From Paenisporosarcina antarctica (lineage in GTDB: Bacteria; Bacillota; Bacilli; Bacillales_A; Planococcaceae): 64,000 nucleotides of DNA. Under the pieces are notes generated by a model that had not been told where the DNA came from, ran no database searches, and saw nothing but the letters and a program-made list of their open reading frames with translations. Where the stretch lies: positions 2,238,001 through 2,302,000 of the forward strand of contig NZ_CP038015.1 in assembly GCF_004367585.1 (NCBI RefSeq), given 5' to 3'. A program made the translations under genes and the position numbers. Below, one piece after another: positions 33,069-41,550 of the stretch; position 1 is the first letter of the stretch, and every line of letters begins with the position of its first letter.

Positions 33069-34235
33069 TCAATTTTCACAACGTTTTGCAACTATTACTT
33101 CCTCAAAGTGGTCTAGTATTTTAGAGTCACTAATAAATTGTTCAGAAATAGATTCATTGATATTAAAATTAATTACTTGGAGAAAACGACAATAGCGTCT
33201 GACTACTAATTTAGCTTTTTCTAGATGAAAAACTTTACATTGCGCTAAAATAAACGATTCAATCCACAAGTCACTTATATAATCGATATCCCTATGTTGT
33301 TGATTGGAAAGTGTGTAAATTAGCGCTAACTGCCATTCAACAAGATGATTTTGAATCGTTTCTGATTCAGAAATTGGAAATCCAATATATAAAGGCAAGT
33401 TTTCTGGACGTAATTGCTGCTCATAGCAATGTTTTAATAGTCGGTCTTTTACACCATGTTTATTCATTCGAATTCGAGTACGTAAAAATCTATTCCTTTT
33501 ATGTTGAAAAATGCTCCAGTATTGTTTGCTCTCTGTCAGAGTGAGTGGTTTTACTTGAGCAAATGGAAACGTTTGTTGCTTAGTGGATAAAGAACGAATT
33601 TTCGCGATAAATGAAGTACCACTAATATGCATTAAGTGACTTATATATATGAATTGGCAAGTTGTTGGATCGTAAGTCAGTATGGTAGCCCCAGAAATTG
33701 ACTGGATTCCAATAAAATTTTGAATAAATTTAGAAATTTTTAAATAAGTAATCCCTATTTCGTTTATTTGAATATTTAAAGGTGTACGAAGCAACCATAT
33801 TGAACGAGTCTTTATCTTTAAATAACCTTGATTTCTTTTTATTACATCATCAATTGGCATCACACTACATTGAAATTCAACCGCGTATATTTCTTTATTT
33901 CTTTTCACTAACAAATCTGGACGCTGTGAAATTTTTGGTAAATAAGCTTCAACTGAAACGTCACATCCTACACGTGTAAAGAATTCAGCAAGCTGTTGTT
34001 TTCCAATTAAATGAGTGGGAGATTCTCTTTCTGAAAATGAAGTTAAACAATTGGTTAATACAATATGTGCGAAATGGGGGATCACGACTTTGCCGAGTTT
34101 CAAGCGAAGTGATGTTTCGCATTGGGGACAAGTAAAGTGACTTGTGTTTCGCAAAAATACTAATTGTTCTCTTGTCATTTGTCTAGTAACGGTAAAAATT
34201 TCTTTGTTATCTTTGTATGCAGTTAATATATACAC
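33069..34235 (-). CDS. coiA: CoiA, competence recombination protein
   Basis: 388-residue CoiA-family protein, needed in streptococci and Bacillus to process incoming DNA during transformation. The N-terminal zinc finger-like part (FTCPQCETSLRLKLG...HFAH) is followed by a nuclease-like PD-(D/E)xK core (VEAYLPKISQRPDLLV and YAVEFQCSVMP). The given start is a GTG at 34233-34235, but its GGAGG is only one base away. The spacing would suit the third codon, an ATA (34227-34229), better; true initiation is uncertain by two codons. Gene order spx-mecA-coiA-pepF is conserved in B. subtilis. Confidence 0.9.
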   Translation of the reverse strand: MYILTAYKDNKEIFTVTRQMTREQLVFLRNTSHFTCPQCETSLRLKLGKVVIPHFAHIVLTNCLTSFSERESPTHLIGKQQLAEFFTRVGCDVSVEAYLPKISQRPDLLVKRNKEIYAVEFQCSVMPIDDVIKRNQGYLKIKTRSIWLLRTPLNIQINEIGITYLKISKFIQNFIGIQSISGATILTYDPTTCQFIYISHLMHISGTSFIAKIRSLSTKQQTFPFAQVKPLTLTESKQYWSIFQHKRNRFLRTRIRMNKHGVKDRLLKHCYEQQLRPENLPLYIGFPISESETIQNHLVEWQLALIYTLSNQQHRDIDYISDLWIESFILAQCKVFHLEKAKLVVRRYCRFLQVINFNINESISEQFISDSKILDHFEEVIVAKRCEN

Positions 34236-34282
34236 TCCTCCTTTTTGATTATTTTACGAATATTCCGTTATAAAGGCAAGAA

Positions 34283-34310
34283 AAAAATCCTCCCGTTAAG
34301 GGAGGATTTT
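34283..34310 (-). terminator. terminator of mecA
   Basis: AAATCCTCCC pairs with GGGAGGATTT, directly after the mecA stop codon region, followed by T's on the minus strand. Confidence 0.8.
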
Positions 34311-34977
34311 AGCTAAAGTATTTTTGAATTTGCTCGAACACTTCATCGGCCATGATTTCCTTACCGTACTCTTCCAATCGGTGTACGGTTATACTCGATT
34401 TTGCCGTATATTCAGAAATCATACTTATCATGTTTTTAACTTCTTCTTCATCCATTAATTCATCGTCCGCTTTGACGTATAGGTAGTAACGTTCTTTATA
34501 AGCGAATAAAGAAGTCGCTACATATGATGGCAATTTAACACGCTTCGCTAATGGTATTAAATCTTCAAAATCACTTACTTGGAATGTAAATTCATTTTGA
34601 AGTTCATTTGAATCAGTAAAAGGACCAGTAAATTCATCAAAAGATCGTTCATCTGATGAACTTTCAGACATATTAGAAAAGTATTGACCCTTTTCATCAA
34701 CTTCAAATGGAGATTCGAGTTTCTTTCCATCACGATTAATTTCTGCTCGAGTTACTGTTACTTCGAGTCCTTTTTCCATCGCATGAACTTGAATCCATAA
34801 TGGTCCTTCAACTTCAAAGTCTGATTCATCATTTATTTCATCCATCATTTCCCAAAAGAGTTCTTCACTTTTATCTCGATTAAACCAAATTTCATCTCGG
34901 CTGAAGCCTCTTTTTTCAATGTCGATGTATGAAATGTAAAATTTAACTGTGTTTTCATTAATCCGTTCTATATCCAT
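34309..34977 (-). CDS. mecA: MecA, ClpC adaptor and competence regulator
   Basis: 222-residue adaptor that binds substrates such as ComK through its N-terminal domain and ClpC through its C-terminal domain, activating ClpCP. It opens MDIERINENTVKFYISY, almost identical to B. subtilis MecA. An acidic Ser/Glu-rich linker (about residues 98-120) joins the C-terminal domain (about 130-222). The ATG at 34975-34977 has GAAGGGAG upstream; the in-frame extension to 35031 is not part of the family. Next to spx, coiA and pepF as in B. subtilis. Confidence 0.95.
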   Translation of the reverse strand: MDIERINENTVKFYISYIDIEKRGFSRDEIWFNRDKSEELFWEMMDEINDESDFEVEGPLWIQVHAMEKGLEVTVTRAEINRDGKKLESPFEVDEKGQYFSNMSESSSDERSFDEFTGPFTDSNELQNEFTFQVSDFEDLIPLAKRVKLPSYVATSLFAYKERYYLYVKADDELMDEEEVKNMISMISEYTAKSSITVHRLEEYGKEIMADEVFEQIQKYFS

Positions 34978-35172
34978 TTTACACATCTCCCTTCGATAGC
35001 TTAAAAGGGATTCCCCTTTTTCCAGCAACACTTCAAGCCGCTTACCGATACAGTGTCTATTTCTATTGTATGACGGTCCAGAGGAAAATGAAAAGGATAT
35101 GCTCCTACTCTGGAAAAATACAATTAATTAGCATTGTAGTAGAGTGGGTAAAGTAAATCAAGTCGAAAAAAG

Positions 35173-35227
35173 AAAATGACTGATCATTCTTCTCAAATTA
35201 CCGAAGAAGAATCAATCAGTCAATTTT
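35173..35227 (-). terminator. terminator of spx
   Basis: AAAATGACTGATCATTCTTCT pairs with AGAAGAATCAATCAGTCA around a 12-nt loop, ending in TTTTCTTTTTT on the minus strand. Confidence 0.8.
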
Positions 35228-35237
35228 CCAATCGAAT

Positions 35238-35633
35238 TTAGTTAACCATACGTTGAGCTTCGAGCAATTGATAAGCACGAACTTTTCGAGGTAAAAAGCG
35301 ACGAATTTCATCTTCGTTATAACCTACTTGTAGGCGTTTTTCATCTAAAATAATTGGACGACGTAATAGTCCAGGATGCTCTTGAATTAATTCATACAAA
35401 CGTTGAAGTGGTAAACTTTCAACATCAACATTTAATTTTTGGAATATTTTAGAACGAGTAGAGATAATCTCATCCGTTCCATCTTCAGTCATTCGTAAAA
35501 TTTCTTTGATTTCGCTAATACTTAGCGGTTCAGAAAAGATGTTACGCTCAGTATATGGAATGTCATGCTCTTCTAACCATACTTTTGCTTTTCGACATGA
35601 TGTACAGCTTGGTGAAGTAAACAATGTAACCAT
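35238..35633 (-). CDS. spx: Spx, thiol-stress transcription regulator
   Basis: 131-residue ArsC-like protein that binds the RNA polymerase alpha C-terminal domain and switches on thiol-homeostasis genes. The redox switch is Cys10 and Cys13 in SPSCTSCRK. The family-wide GLLRRPII and RRFLPRKVR segments are conserved. The start is the second of two adjacent ATGs (MVTLFTSPS), with AAAGGAAG upstream; the longer frame is not part of Spx. It is degraded by ClpXP with SpxH, which is encoded 5 kb away in this window. Confidence 0.97.
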   Translation of the reverse strand: MVTLFTSPSCTSCRKAKVWLEEHDIPYTERNIFSEPLSISEIKEILRMTEDGTDEIISTRSKIFQKLNVDVESLPLQRLYELIQEHPGLLRRPIILDEKRLQVGYNEDEIRRFLPRKVRAYQLLEAQRMVN

Positions 35634-36052
35634 CATAGGAACACTTCCTTTCAAATGTGTAAACAAGTTCAATTTAACAACTTTAATTATATTATTAAAA
35701 CTTCTAATTTAGAATCACTTTAATATAGGTTAATGTTTTTTATTATACACCATTTTTAAATAATTTAAAATAGAATATGAAGAAAAAGTCAAGTAATTTG
35801 AAAAGAGACACATTTTAGCTATAATATGTAGTAAACAAGCGGTATTACTAGTGCTCTATTGTTCTCACTTTAATATACCCGCAACAACTACATTTTAAAC
35901 ACCTTGAAATAAGCTTTTTAAATTCTCAATTAGAAAATGAAAATGAAAATTAAATTTGTCCCTTCTATAAATAATACGTAAATAAACGACAAAAGGTTTC
36001 ATTAATAACAAAAAAAATCCTCTTCTATAAAAAGAAGAAGGATTTTCATTGT
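35634..36052. other. intergenic region upstream of spx
   Basis: About 420 bp, very AT-rich. It should hold the spx promoter(s), but I cannot single out one by eye. The terminator of the glycosidase-like gene stands at 36011-36047. No small gene was recognised. Confidence 0.4.
36011..36047 (-). terminator. terminator after the DUF4015 gene
   Basis: AAAATCCT(T)CTTCT and its complement form a stem around TTTTTAT, ending in TTTTTTTGTT on the minus strand. Confidence 0.8.
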
Positions 36053-37261
36053 TTATGGTGTGTAATCAACACCCGGAGAATAACGATTACCTGCATTCCA
36101 CAATAAATATTCTTTTATTCCTGATTCATTTAAAGCTTTAATTTGTGCTTCCACTTCGGTTGCACCGTATTTTTTATAGTTACCTGCCCCTAAGTAGGAA
36201 GCTGTAAAATCTTGGATCCAAGGGCGAGATATAGGTGGATTTTCAAGTTTAGCTAAAGTAGCATTTTCAACTTTCGCATACTCTTTTACAAGCCTATAAG
36301 GTTCTAAGTCTGGTTTCGCAATTCCAAAATATGATGTCCAATGACTAGGATAAATCATAGATGAAATGACATCGACATTTTCAGAAATTTTGCCGAAGTT
36401 TTGTCCAATACCAGGCGCTTCAGGTAATGTAGCTGCATATCCAAAAATATCTACAGAAATTTTCACATCGTATGGTTTAAGCTTTTCACGTGCATATGCA
36501 ACAAAATCCGTGACCGCTTGTACGCGTCTTTGAACAGCATCCAAGTCAGAATTTTCATATTCACCCATGCTGAACTTGACTTTATCCACTCGATTTTCAA
36601 ATCCTTCTGGGAATCTAACATAATCAAACTGAATTTCTTGGAAGCCCATCTTTGCAGCTTCTATTGCTACCTCTACATTGTAATCCCATACTTCCTTCAT
36701 AAATGGATTAACAAAAGCTTCTCCTCGTCTATTTTTCCATACGCCAGAGTCATCAACAAAAGAAAGCTCAGGTTTCGCATTCGCGAGTGCCGTATCTTTG
36801 AAAACAACTACTCGAGCAATTGGGTAGACTTTTTTTTCTTCTAAAATTTCTAACATCTCACGAGGATTTTTTATGTAAGATTTTCCGATTTCTAGCGGTT
36901 TTAATGGAGAATCTTCAGCTGGCATATATGTAAGTTCACCAAAATCATCTTTTATGTCAATAACCATAGCATTTAAATCTGTGGTATCCATTAAATTTAG
37001 TAAATCCTTAAATCGTGCACCACCTGCTGAGTGACCAGTTACGTATACACCACGAATGGCATCTGGATAAGTAAAAGCTAAACCTGAGTCAAAACGAAAT
37101 AATGTTGAAGCAGCAACTATGTCTTCATCGACAGCCGTAAATCCATATGTACGTTCTGTAAAATCTTTAGCACTTTTAAGTTCGTCAGCAAAGACCGCAG
37201 TAGTAGGAAAAATTAATGTAGCGACTATTGCACTTGAGACAATCCATTTCTTAAATGTCAT
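36053..37261 (-). CDS. secreted glycoside hydrolase-like protein (DUF4015)
   Basis: 402-residue exported protein. A signal peptide is clear (MTFKKW, a hydrophobic core and cleavage near TAVFADE, residue 26). The mature part is a TIM-barrel of the GH10-like DUF4015 family: GVYVTGHSAGGARFKDLL, VIDIKDDFGELTY, IQFDYVRFPEGF, and SVDIFGYAAT. It probably acts on a cell-wall or other extracellular polysaccharide, but no substrate has been established for this branch. It has its own terminator. Confidence 0.88.
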   Translation of the reverse strand: MTFKKWIVSSAIVATLIFPTTAVFADELKSAKDFTERTYGFTAVDEDIVAASTLFRFDSGLAFTYPDAIRGVYVTGHSAGGARFKDLLNLMDTTDLNAMVIDIKDDFGELTYMPAEDSPLKPLEIGKSYIKNPREMLEILEEKKVYPIARVVVFKDTALANAKPELSFVDDSGVWKNRRGEAFVNPFMKEVWDYNVEVAIEAAKMGFQEIQFDYVRFPEGFENRVDKVKFSMGEYENSDLDAVQRRVQAVTDFVAYAREKLKPYDVKISVDIFGYAATLPEAPGIGQNFGKISENVDVISSMIYPSHWTSYFGIAKPDLEPYRLVKEYAKVENATLAKLENPPISRPWIQDFTASYLGAGNYKKYGATEVEAQIKALNESGIKEYLLWNAGNRYSPGVDYTP

Positions 37262-37338
37262 ATTTTATTTACTTCCTTTCTATTCTCTTCCATTTTATCA
37301 ATTAATCGTACACAATTAAAGAACAAATTTTAATAAAA

Positions 37339-37384
37339 AAATAAATGAGGCATTCCCGCTAAATAGGAATACCTCATTTATTTG
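37339..37384 (-). terminator. terminator of the opp operon
   Basis: AAATAAATGAGGCATTCC pairs with GGAATACCTCATTTATTT, one mismatch, 44 bp after the oppF stop. Confidence 0.8.
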
Positions 37385-37427
37385 ACACGAAAAATTTCAA
37401 TTAACAACTCATTTGAAAAAGAACATG

Positions 37428-38372
37428 TTATACACCAGTACCTGAGGTTAATTTTAACGCGTTAAATTCACGTTCTGAACAGAATACAAAGTGTCCAGGT
37501 GTTACTTCACGCATAGAAATTTCTTCACCGTCTTGATAATTATGAGAAGTTGCATCATACGATTTACGTACGCGCGTACGCTCATAGTTTGGATCTGGAA
37601 GTGGAATTGCTGATAACAATGATTGTGTATAAGGATGTAATGGATTGTTATACAAATCTTCAGCAGTTGCAAGTTCAACTAATTTACCAAAATACATAAC
37701 CCCAATACGATCTGAGATGTATTTAACCATTGATAAATCATGAGCAATAAACAAGTATGTTAAGCCTTTTTCTACTTGTAACTCTTTTAGTAAGTTAACA
37801 ACTTGTGCTTGAATTGATACATCAAGAGCTGATATTGGCTCATCAGCAATGATGAACTCAGGATCCACAGCAAGGGCACGAGCGATTCCAAGGCGTTGAC
37901 GCTGTCCACCAGAGAATTCATGTGGATAACGGTTCGCATGTTCTTTATTTAACCCTACGGTTTCAAGTAGTTCGTGAACACGTTCTTTACGTTCTTTGGA
38001 TGACTTGACTAAACTATGAATGTCTAAACCTTCAGCGATTATATCCATTACTTTCATACGTGGATTTAAAGACGCATAAGGATCTTGAAAAATCATTTGC
38101 ATTTTACGATTAAATATTTTTAATTCAGATTTCGTTTTTTTACCATGAACATTAACTCCGTCAAAAATAACTTCTCCTGCTGTTGCATTATAAAGTCGAA
38201 TAATAGAACGCCCGGTCGTCGATTTACCACAACCAGACTCTCCAACTATACCAAGAGTTTCACCTTTGTAAATATCAAAACTAATATCATCAACTGCGCG
38301 GACTTCATTTGCTTTACCTTTGTTGAAATATTGTTTTAAGTTTCTTATTTCGAGTAACTTTTCAGCCATCAC
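37428..38372 (-). CDS. oppF: OppF, oligopeptide ABC transporter ATPase
   Basis: 314-residue cytoplasmic ATPase of a dipeptide/oligopeptide ABC importer. Walker A GESGCGKST, signature FSGGQRQR and Walker B IIADEPISALD are visible, and the C-terminal oligopeptide-type extension includes CSEREF with a lone Cys of the family's Fe-S or regulatory region. It pairs with OppD as heterodimer. ATG overlaps the oppD stop by four bases. Last gene of oppABCDF, same order as in B. subtilis. Confidence 0.95.
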   Translation of the reverse strand: MMAEKLLEIRNLKQYFNKGKANEVRAVDDISFDIYKGETLGIVGESGCGKSTTGRSIIRLYNATAGEVIFDGVNVHGKKTKSELKIFNRKMQMIFQDPYASLNPRMKVMDIIAEGLDIHSLVKSSKERKERVHELLETVGLNKEHANRYPHEFSGGQRQRLGIARALAVDPEFIIADEPISALDVSIQAQVVNLLKELQVEKGLTYLFIAHDLSMVKYISDRIGVMYFGKLVELATAEDLYNNPLHPYTQSLLSAIPLPDPNYERTRVRKSYDATSHNYQDGEEISMREVTPGHFVFCSEREFNALKLTSGTGV

Positions 38373-39424
38373 TTTGTACCCCCTTCATAATAGCGGCTAC
38401 CTGGAAACTTTTTCATACGTTCAATAATAGCAACTGGAGGATCTACTTGTGGAGCCTCCGGGTGCAACAACCAAGTAGAAGCAAAATGTGTATCGCTCAC
38501 TTTAAATACTGGAGGAGCCTCCACTAAATCAATTGCAAGTGCATATTCACTTCGGAGTGCAAATGCGTCTCCTTTTGGAGGATCTAATAAATCTGGAGGT
38601 GTACCTGGAATTGCATATAATTTCTCCTCAGCTGTATCAAGAGACGGCATTGAGCTTAGTAAACCCCAAGTATAAGGATGTTGAGGATTATAGAAAATTT
38701 CATCAACTGTTCCAATTTCAACAATACGTCCACCATACATAACAGCAACACGATCTGCCACGTTTGCAACAACGCCAAGGTCATGTGTGATGAATATAAT
38801 CGAAGTATCAATTTTCTTTTGCAGGTCTTTCATTAATTCAAGTATCTGTGCTTGAATGGTTACGTCAAGAGCTGTTGTTGGCTCATCAGCAATCAAAATT
38901 TGCGGATTGCATGCAAGTGCAATAGCAATTACGATACGTTGACGTTGACCGCCAGAAAATTGGTGAGGAAATTGTTTAATACGCAATTCAGGTTTAGGCA
39001 TACCAACCATACGAAGTAGATCAATAGCAATTTTTCTTGCCTCTGATCTACCAACGCCTTGGTGTTTTAACAACGGTTCTGTAATCTGTCTGCCTATTGG
39101 CATCGTAGGATTTAAAGAAGTCATAGGATCTTGGAAAATCATTGAAATATCTTTTCCACGAATTTTTTGCATTTGTTTATCAGTCAGCTTCGTTAAATCT
39201 TTTCCGTTAAACAAGATTTCTCCACTTTTGAATTCTGAACTAGATTCTGGTAAAAGACGCATAATCGCTTTTGTAGTTACTGATTTCCCAGAACCAGATT
39301 CACCAACTATTGCTAACGTTTCCCCTTTTAGCAAATCAAAGTCAACTCCACGAATGGCTTTAACTTCTCCTGCAAAAGTATGGAAGGAAAGCTGAAGGTC
39401 TTTTACTTCTAAGATTTTTTCCAT
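38369..39424 (-). CDS. oppD: OppD, oligopeptide ABC transporter ATPase
   Basis: 351-residue ATPase. Walker A GESGSGKSVT, signature FSGGQRQRIVIA, Walker B LIADEPTTALD and the C-terminal oligopeptide/dipeptide extension (LLDPPKGDAFA region) are present. B. subtilis OppD has the same length range. It lies 14 bp after oppC and overlaps oppF by four bases, as expected for a translationally coupled ATPase pair. Confidence 0.95.
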   Translation of the reverse strand: MEKILEVKDLQLSFHTFAGEVKAIRGVDFDLLKGETLAIVGESGSGKSVTTKAIMRLLPESSSEFKSGEILFNGKDLTKLTDKQMQKIRGKDISMIFQDPMTSLNPTMPIGRQITEPLLKHQGVGRSEARKIAIDLLRMVGMPKPELRIKQFPHQFSGGQRQRIVIAIALACNPQILIADEPTTALDVTIQAQILELMKDLQKKIDTSIIFITHDLGVVANVADRVAVMYGGRIVEIGTVDEIFYNPQHPYTWGLLSSMPSLDTAEEKLYAIPGTPPDLLDPPKGDAFALRSEYALAIDLVEAPPVFKVSDTHFASTWLLHPEAPQVDPPVAIIERMKKFPGSRYYEGGTK

Positions 39425-39438
39425 TACGCTTTCCTCCC

Positions 39439-40458
39439 TTAGTCTTTCATCTTCGGATCAAGTGCATCACGTAATCCATCACCGAGTAAGTTAAATGCAA
39501 TCATAAGTAAACTCAAGACAATCGATGGGAATAACAGAATATGCGGTTGAAATTGAATCAACTTGTATCCATCATTGATTAAAGTACCTAGAGATGCTGC
39601 CGGTGGTTGTAAACCAAGTCCGATAAAGCTTAGGAAAGCCTCGAAGAAGATGGCACCCGGAATTGTAAACATTGTGTTAATGATGATAATTCCTAAAATA
39701 TTAGGAAGTAAATGTTTAATGATAATACGGTTATTACTTGCTCCTAGCGTTCGAGCTGCTAACACAAATTCTTGATTTTTATGCTTTAATACTTGTCCAC
39801 GGACAATACGTGACATTCCAATCCAACCGGTTATAGTGATAGCAATAATGATGGCGGTAATACCAGGGTCTAAAACCAAAATCATTAAAATTACGACAAC
39901 TAAGTTAGGTATTCCATACAATATTTCGACAACACGTTGCATAATATCATCTACTCGACCACCGTAATATGCAGATACCCCACCGTAAATAACACCGATG
40001 ACCATATCAATTAAGGCTGCCACAAACGCGATAAACAAGGAAATCTGTGTACCTTGCCATAGACGTGAGAACATATCTCGGCCTAAACCGTCCGTACCGA
40101 ACCAATAATATACATCAACATTTTTCATTTCATATAAATCGACTTCTTTACCACCCAGAATTCCAAACCCATCCATAAATCCAAGATTTTCAAAACCTTG
40201 AACTTTAGGTGGTAAGTTCGCATGTGTAATTGTTTGCACTTCACCATCATGCGGACTCAAGTAAGGGCCTACAAAAGCCATAACTACAATTAACACTAAA
40301 ATGATCATACTAACAATGGCTGCTTTATTTTTACGAATACGCAACCATGCATCTTGCCAAAAACTTAAACTTGGTTTTGCTATCTTTTCTGCATGACTAC
40401 TATCAACGGTAACTCTATCAAAAGATCCAGAAGGTAGGTTTTTAAGATTCTGTGTCAT
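39439..40458 (-). CDS. oppC: OppC, oligopeptide transporter permease
   Basis: 339-residue inner-membrane permease with about six membrane segments. The N-terminal OppC-type cytoplasmic tail precedes the first segment (IVSMIILVLIVVMAFVGPYL). The EAA loop (AARTLGASNNRIIIKHLLPNI) contacts the ATPases. The start overlaps the oppB stop by one base (shared 40458). Confidence 0.95.
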   Translation of the reverse strand: MTQNLKNLPSGSFDRVTVDSSHAEKIAKPSLSFWQDAWLRIRKNKAAIVSMIILVLIVVMAFVGPYLSPHDGEVQTITHANLPPKVQGFENLGFMDGFGILGGKEVDLYEMKNVDVYYWFGTDGLGRDMFSRLWQGTQISLFIAFVAALIDMVIGVIYGGVSAYYGGRVDDIMQRVVEILYGIPNLVVVILMILVLDPGITAIIIAITITGWIGMSRIVRGQVLKHKNQEFVLAARTLGASNNRIIIKHLLPNILGIIIINTMFTIPGAIFFEAFLSFIGLGLQPPAASLGTLINDGYKLIQFQPHILLFPSIVLSLLMIAFNLLGDGLRDALDPKMKD

Positions 40459-41390
40459 TAGCTTTCCCCTCCTGACAAACGAATACGTGGATCGATTACA
40501 CCGTAAAGTATATCGACTACTAAAATAACAAAAACTAAGAACACAGAGAAGAACAATGTTGTTCCCATGATGATTGAGAAATCACTCACCATGATGGCTT
40601 TCACGAATTGTTCACCAATACCAGGTATAGCGAATATTTGTTCTATTACAAGTGAACCTGTTAAAAGTCCTGCTGCTAATGGTCCTAAAACCGTCACAAG
40701 AGGAATTAGTGCATTACGGAATGCATGTTTAAACGCAACTTCAAAACCGTTAGCACCTTTTGATTTGGCTAAGGTTATATAATCAGAACTAAGCACTTCA
40801 ATCATTTCAGTGCGAATAAATCTTGATCCAACAGCAAGTGGTCCCATTGCTAAAGCTATTGACGGCAGTACACTGGACATCCAACCATCATTCCACAATG
40901 CAACTGGAAATAAACCCCATTTAACTGCAAGCCAATATTGTAAAAATGTCGCGAAGACAAAGGAAGGTATAGAAATACCAAGAATAGCAATAAATGTACT
41001 ACCGAAATCCCAGATGGTATTCTGCCTTAATGCTGAAATCATACCTAAGATGATTCCTATCGCTAATCCAAGAATCAAACCTTGTGATCCTAATAAGAAA
41101 GATGGCCCTAAACGACTAAGGATTAAGTCTGTGACACTAGCCCCTTTAAACTGGAATGAATTCCCTAAATCTCCTTGCGCCAAATTCAGCATGTATTTTC
41201 CGTACTGAACTGGTAGTGGTTGATCTAAACCATACTTTGCCTCCACTACCGCAAGTTGAGTAGAAGTAAGTTTCGGAGCGGAACTTATAGGGGAACCTGG
41301 AAGCGTTTTCATTAAGAAAAATGTTGCTGTCGCAATCAGGAAAAGAGTAATGAACATATAAAATACGCGTTTTACAATATACTTAGTCAT
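40458..41390 (-). CDS. oppB: OppB, oligopeptide transporter permease
   Basis: 310-residue permease, partner of OppC, with the first segment at the very N-terminus (KRVFYMFITLFLIATATFFL) and five more. The EAA loop (LAKSKGANGFEVAFKHAFRNAL) is clear. Separated from oppA by 160 bp with a hairpin that probably reduces expression of the membrane and ATPase genes relative to the binding protein. Confidence 0.95.
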   Translation of the reverse strand: MTKYIVKRVFYMFITLFLIATATFFLMKTLPGSPISSAPKLTSTQLAVVEAKYGLDQPLPVQYGKYMLNLAQGDLGNSFQFKGASVTDLILSRLGPSFLLGSQGLILGLAIGIILGMISALRQNTIWDFGSTFIAILGISIPSFVFATFLQYWLAVKWGLFPVALWNDGWMSSVLPSIALAMGPLAVGSRFIRTEMIEVLSSDYITLAKSKGANGFEVAFKHAFRNALIPLVTVLGPLAAGLLTGSLVIEQIFAIPGIGEQFVKAIMVSDFSIIMGTTLFFSVFLVFVILVVDILYGVIDPRIRLSGGES

Positions 41391-41485
41391 CTTTGCACCT
41401 CCTATATGTTTCTATAAGTTTTTCAAACTAATTTTATGAATAGACAATTTTAAATTGTCATAATCATATTATATCTCATTTAAAA

Positions 41486-41521
41486 GAGAGAGTATATGGT
41501 CATACCATACACTCCCTCTTT
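41486..41521 (-). terminator. partial terminator/processing hairpin between oppA and oppB
   Basis: GAGAGTATATGGT pairs with ACCATACACTCCCTC with a few mismatches around CAT. Such hairpins allow a high ratio of binding protein to permease. Confidence 0.6.
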
Positions 41522-41550
41522 ATGAGATTTTCAAACTCGAAACTAAAAGA

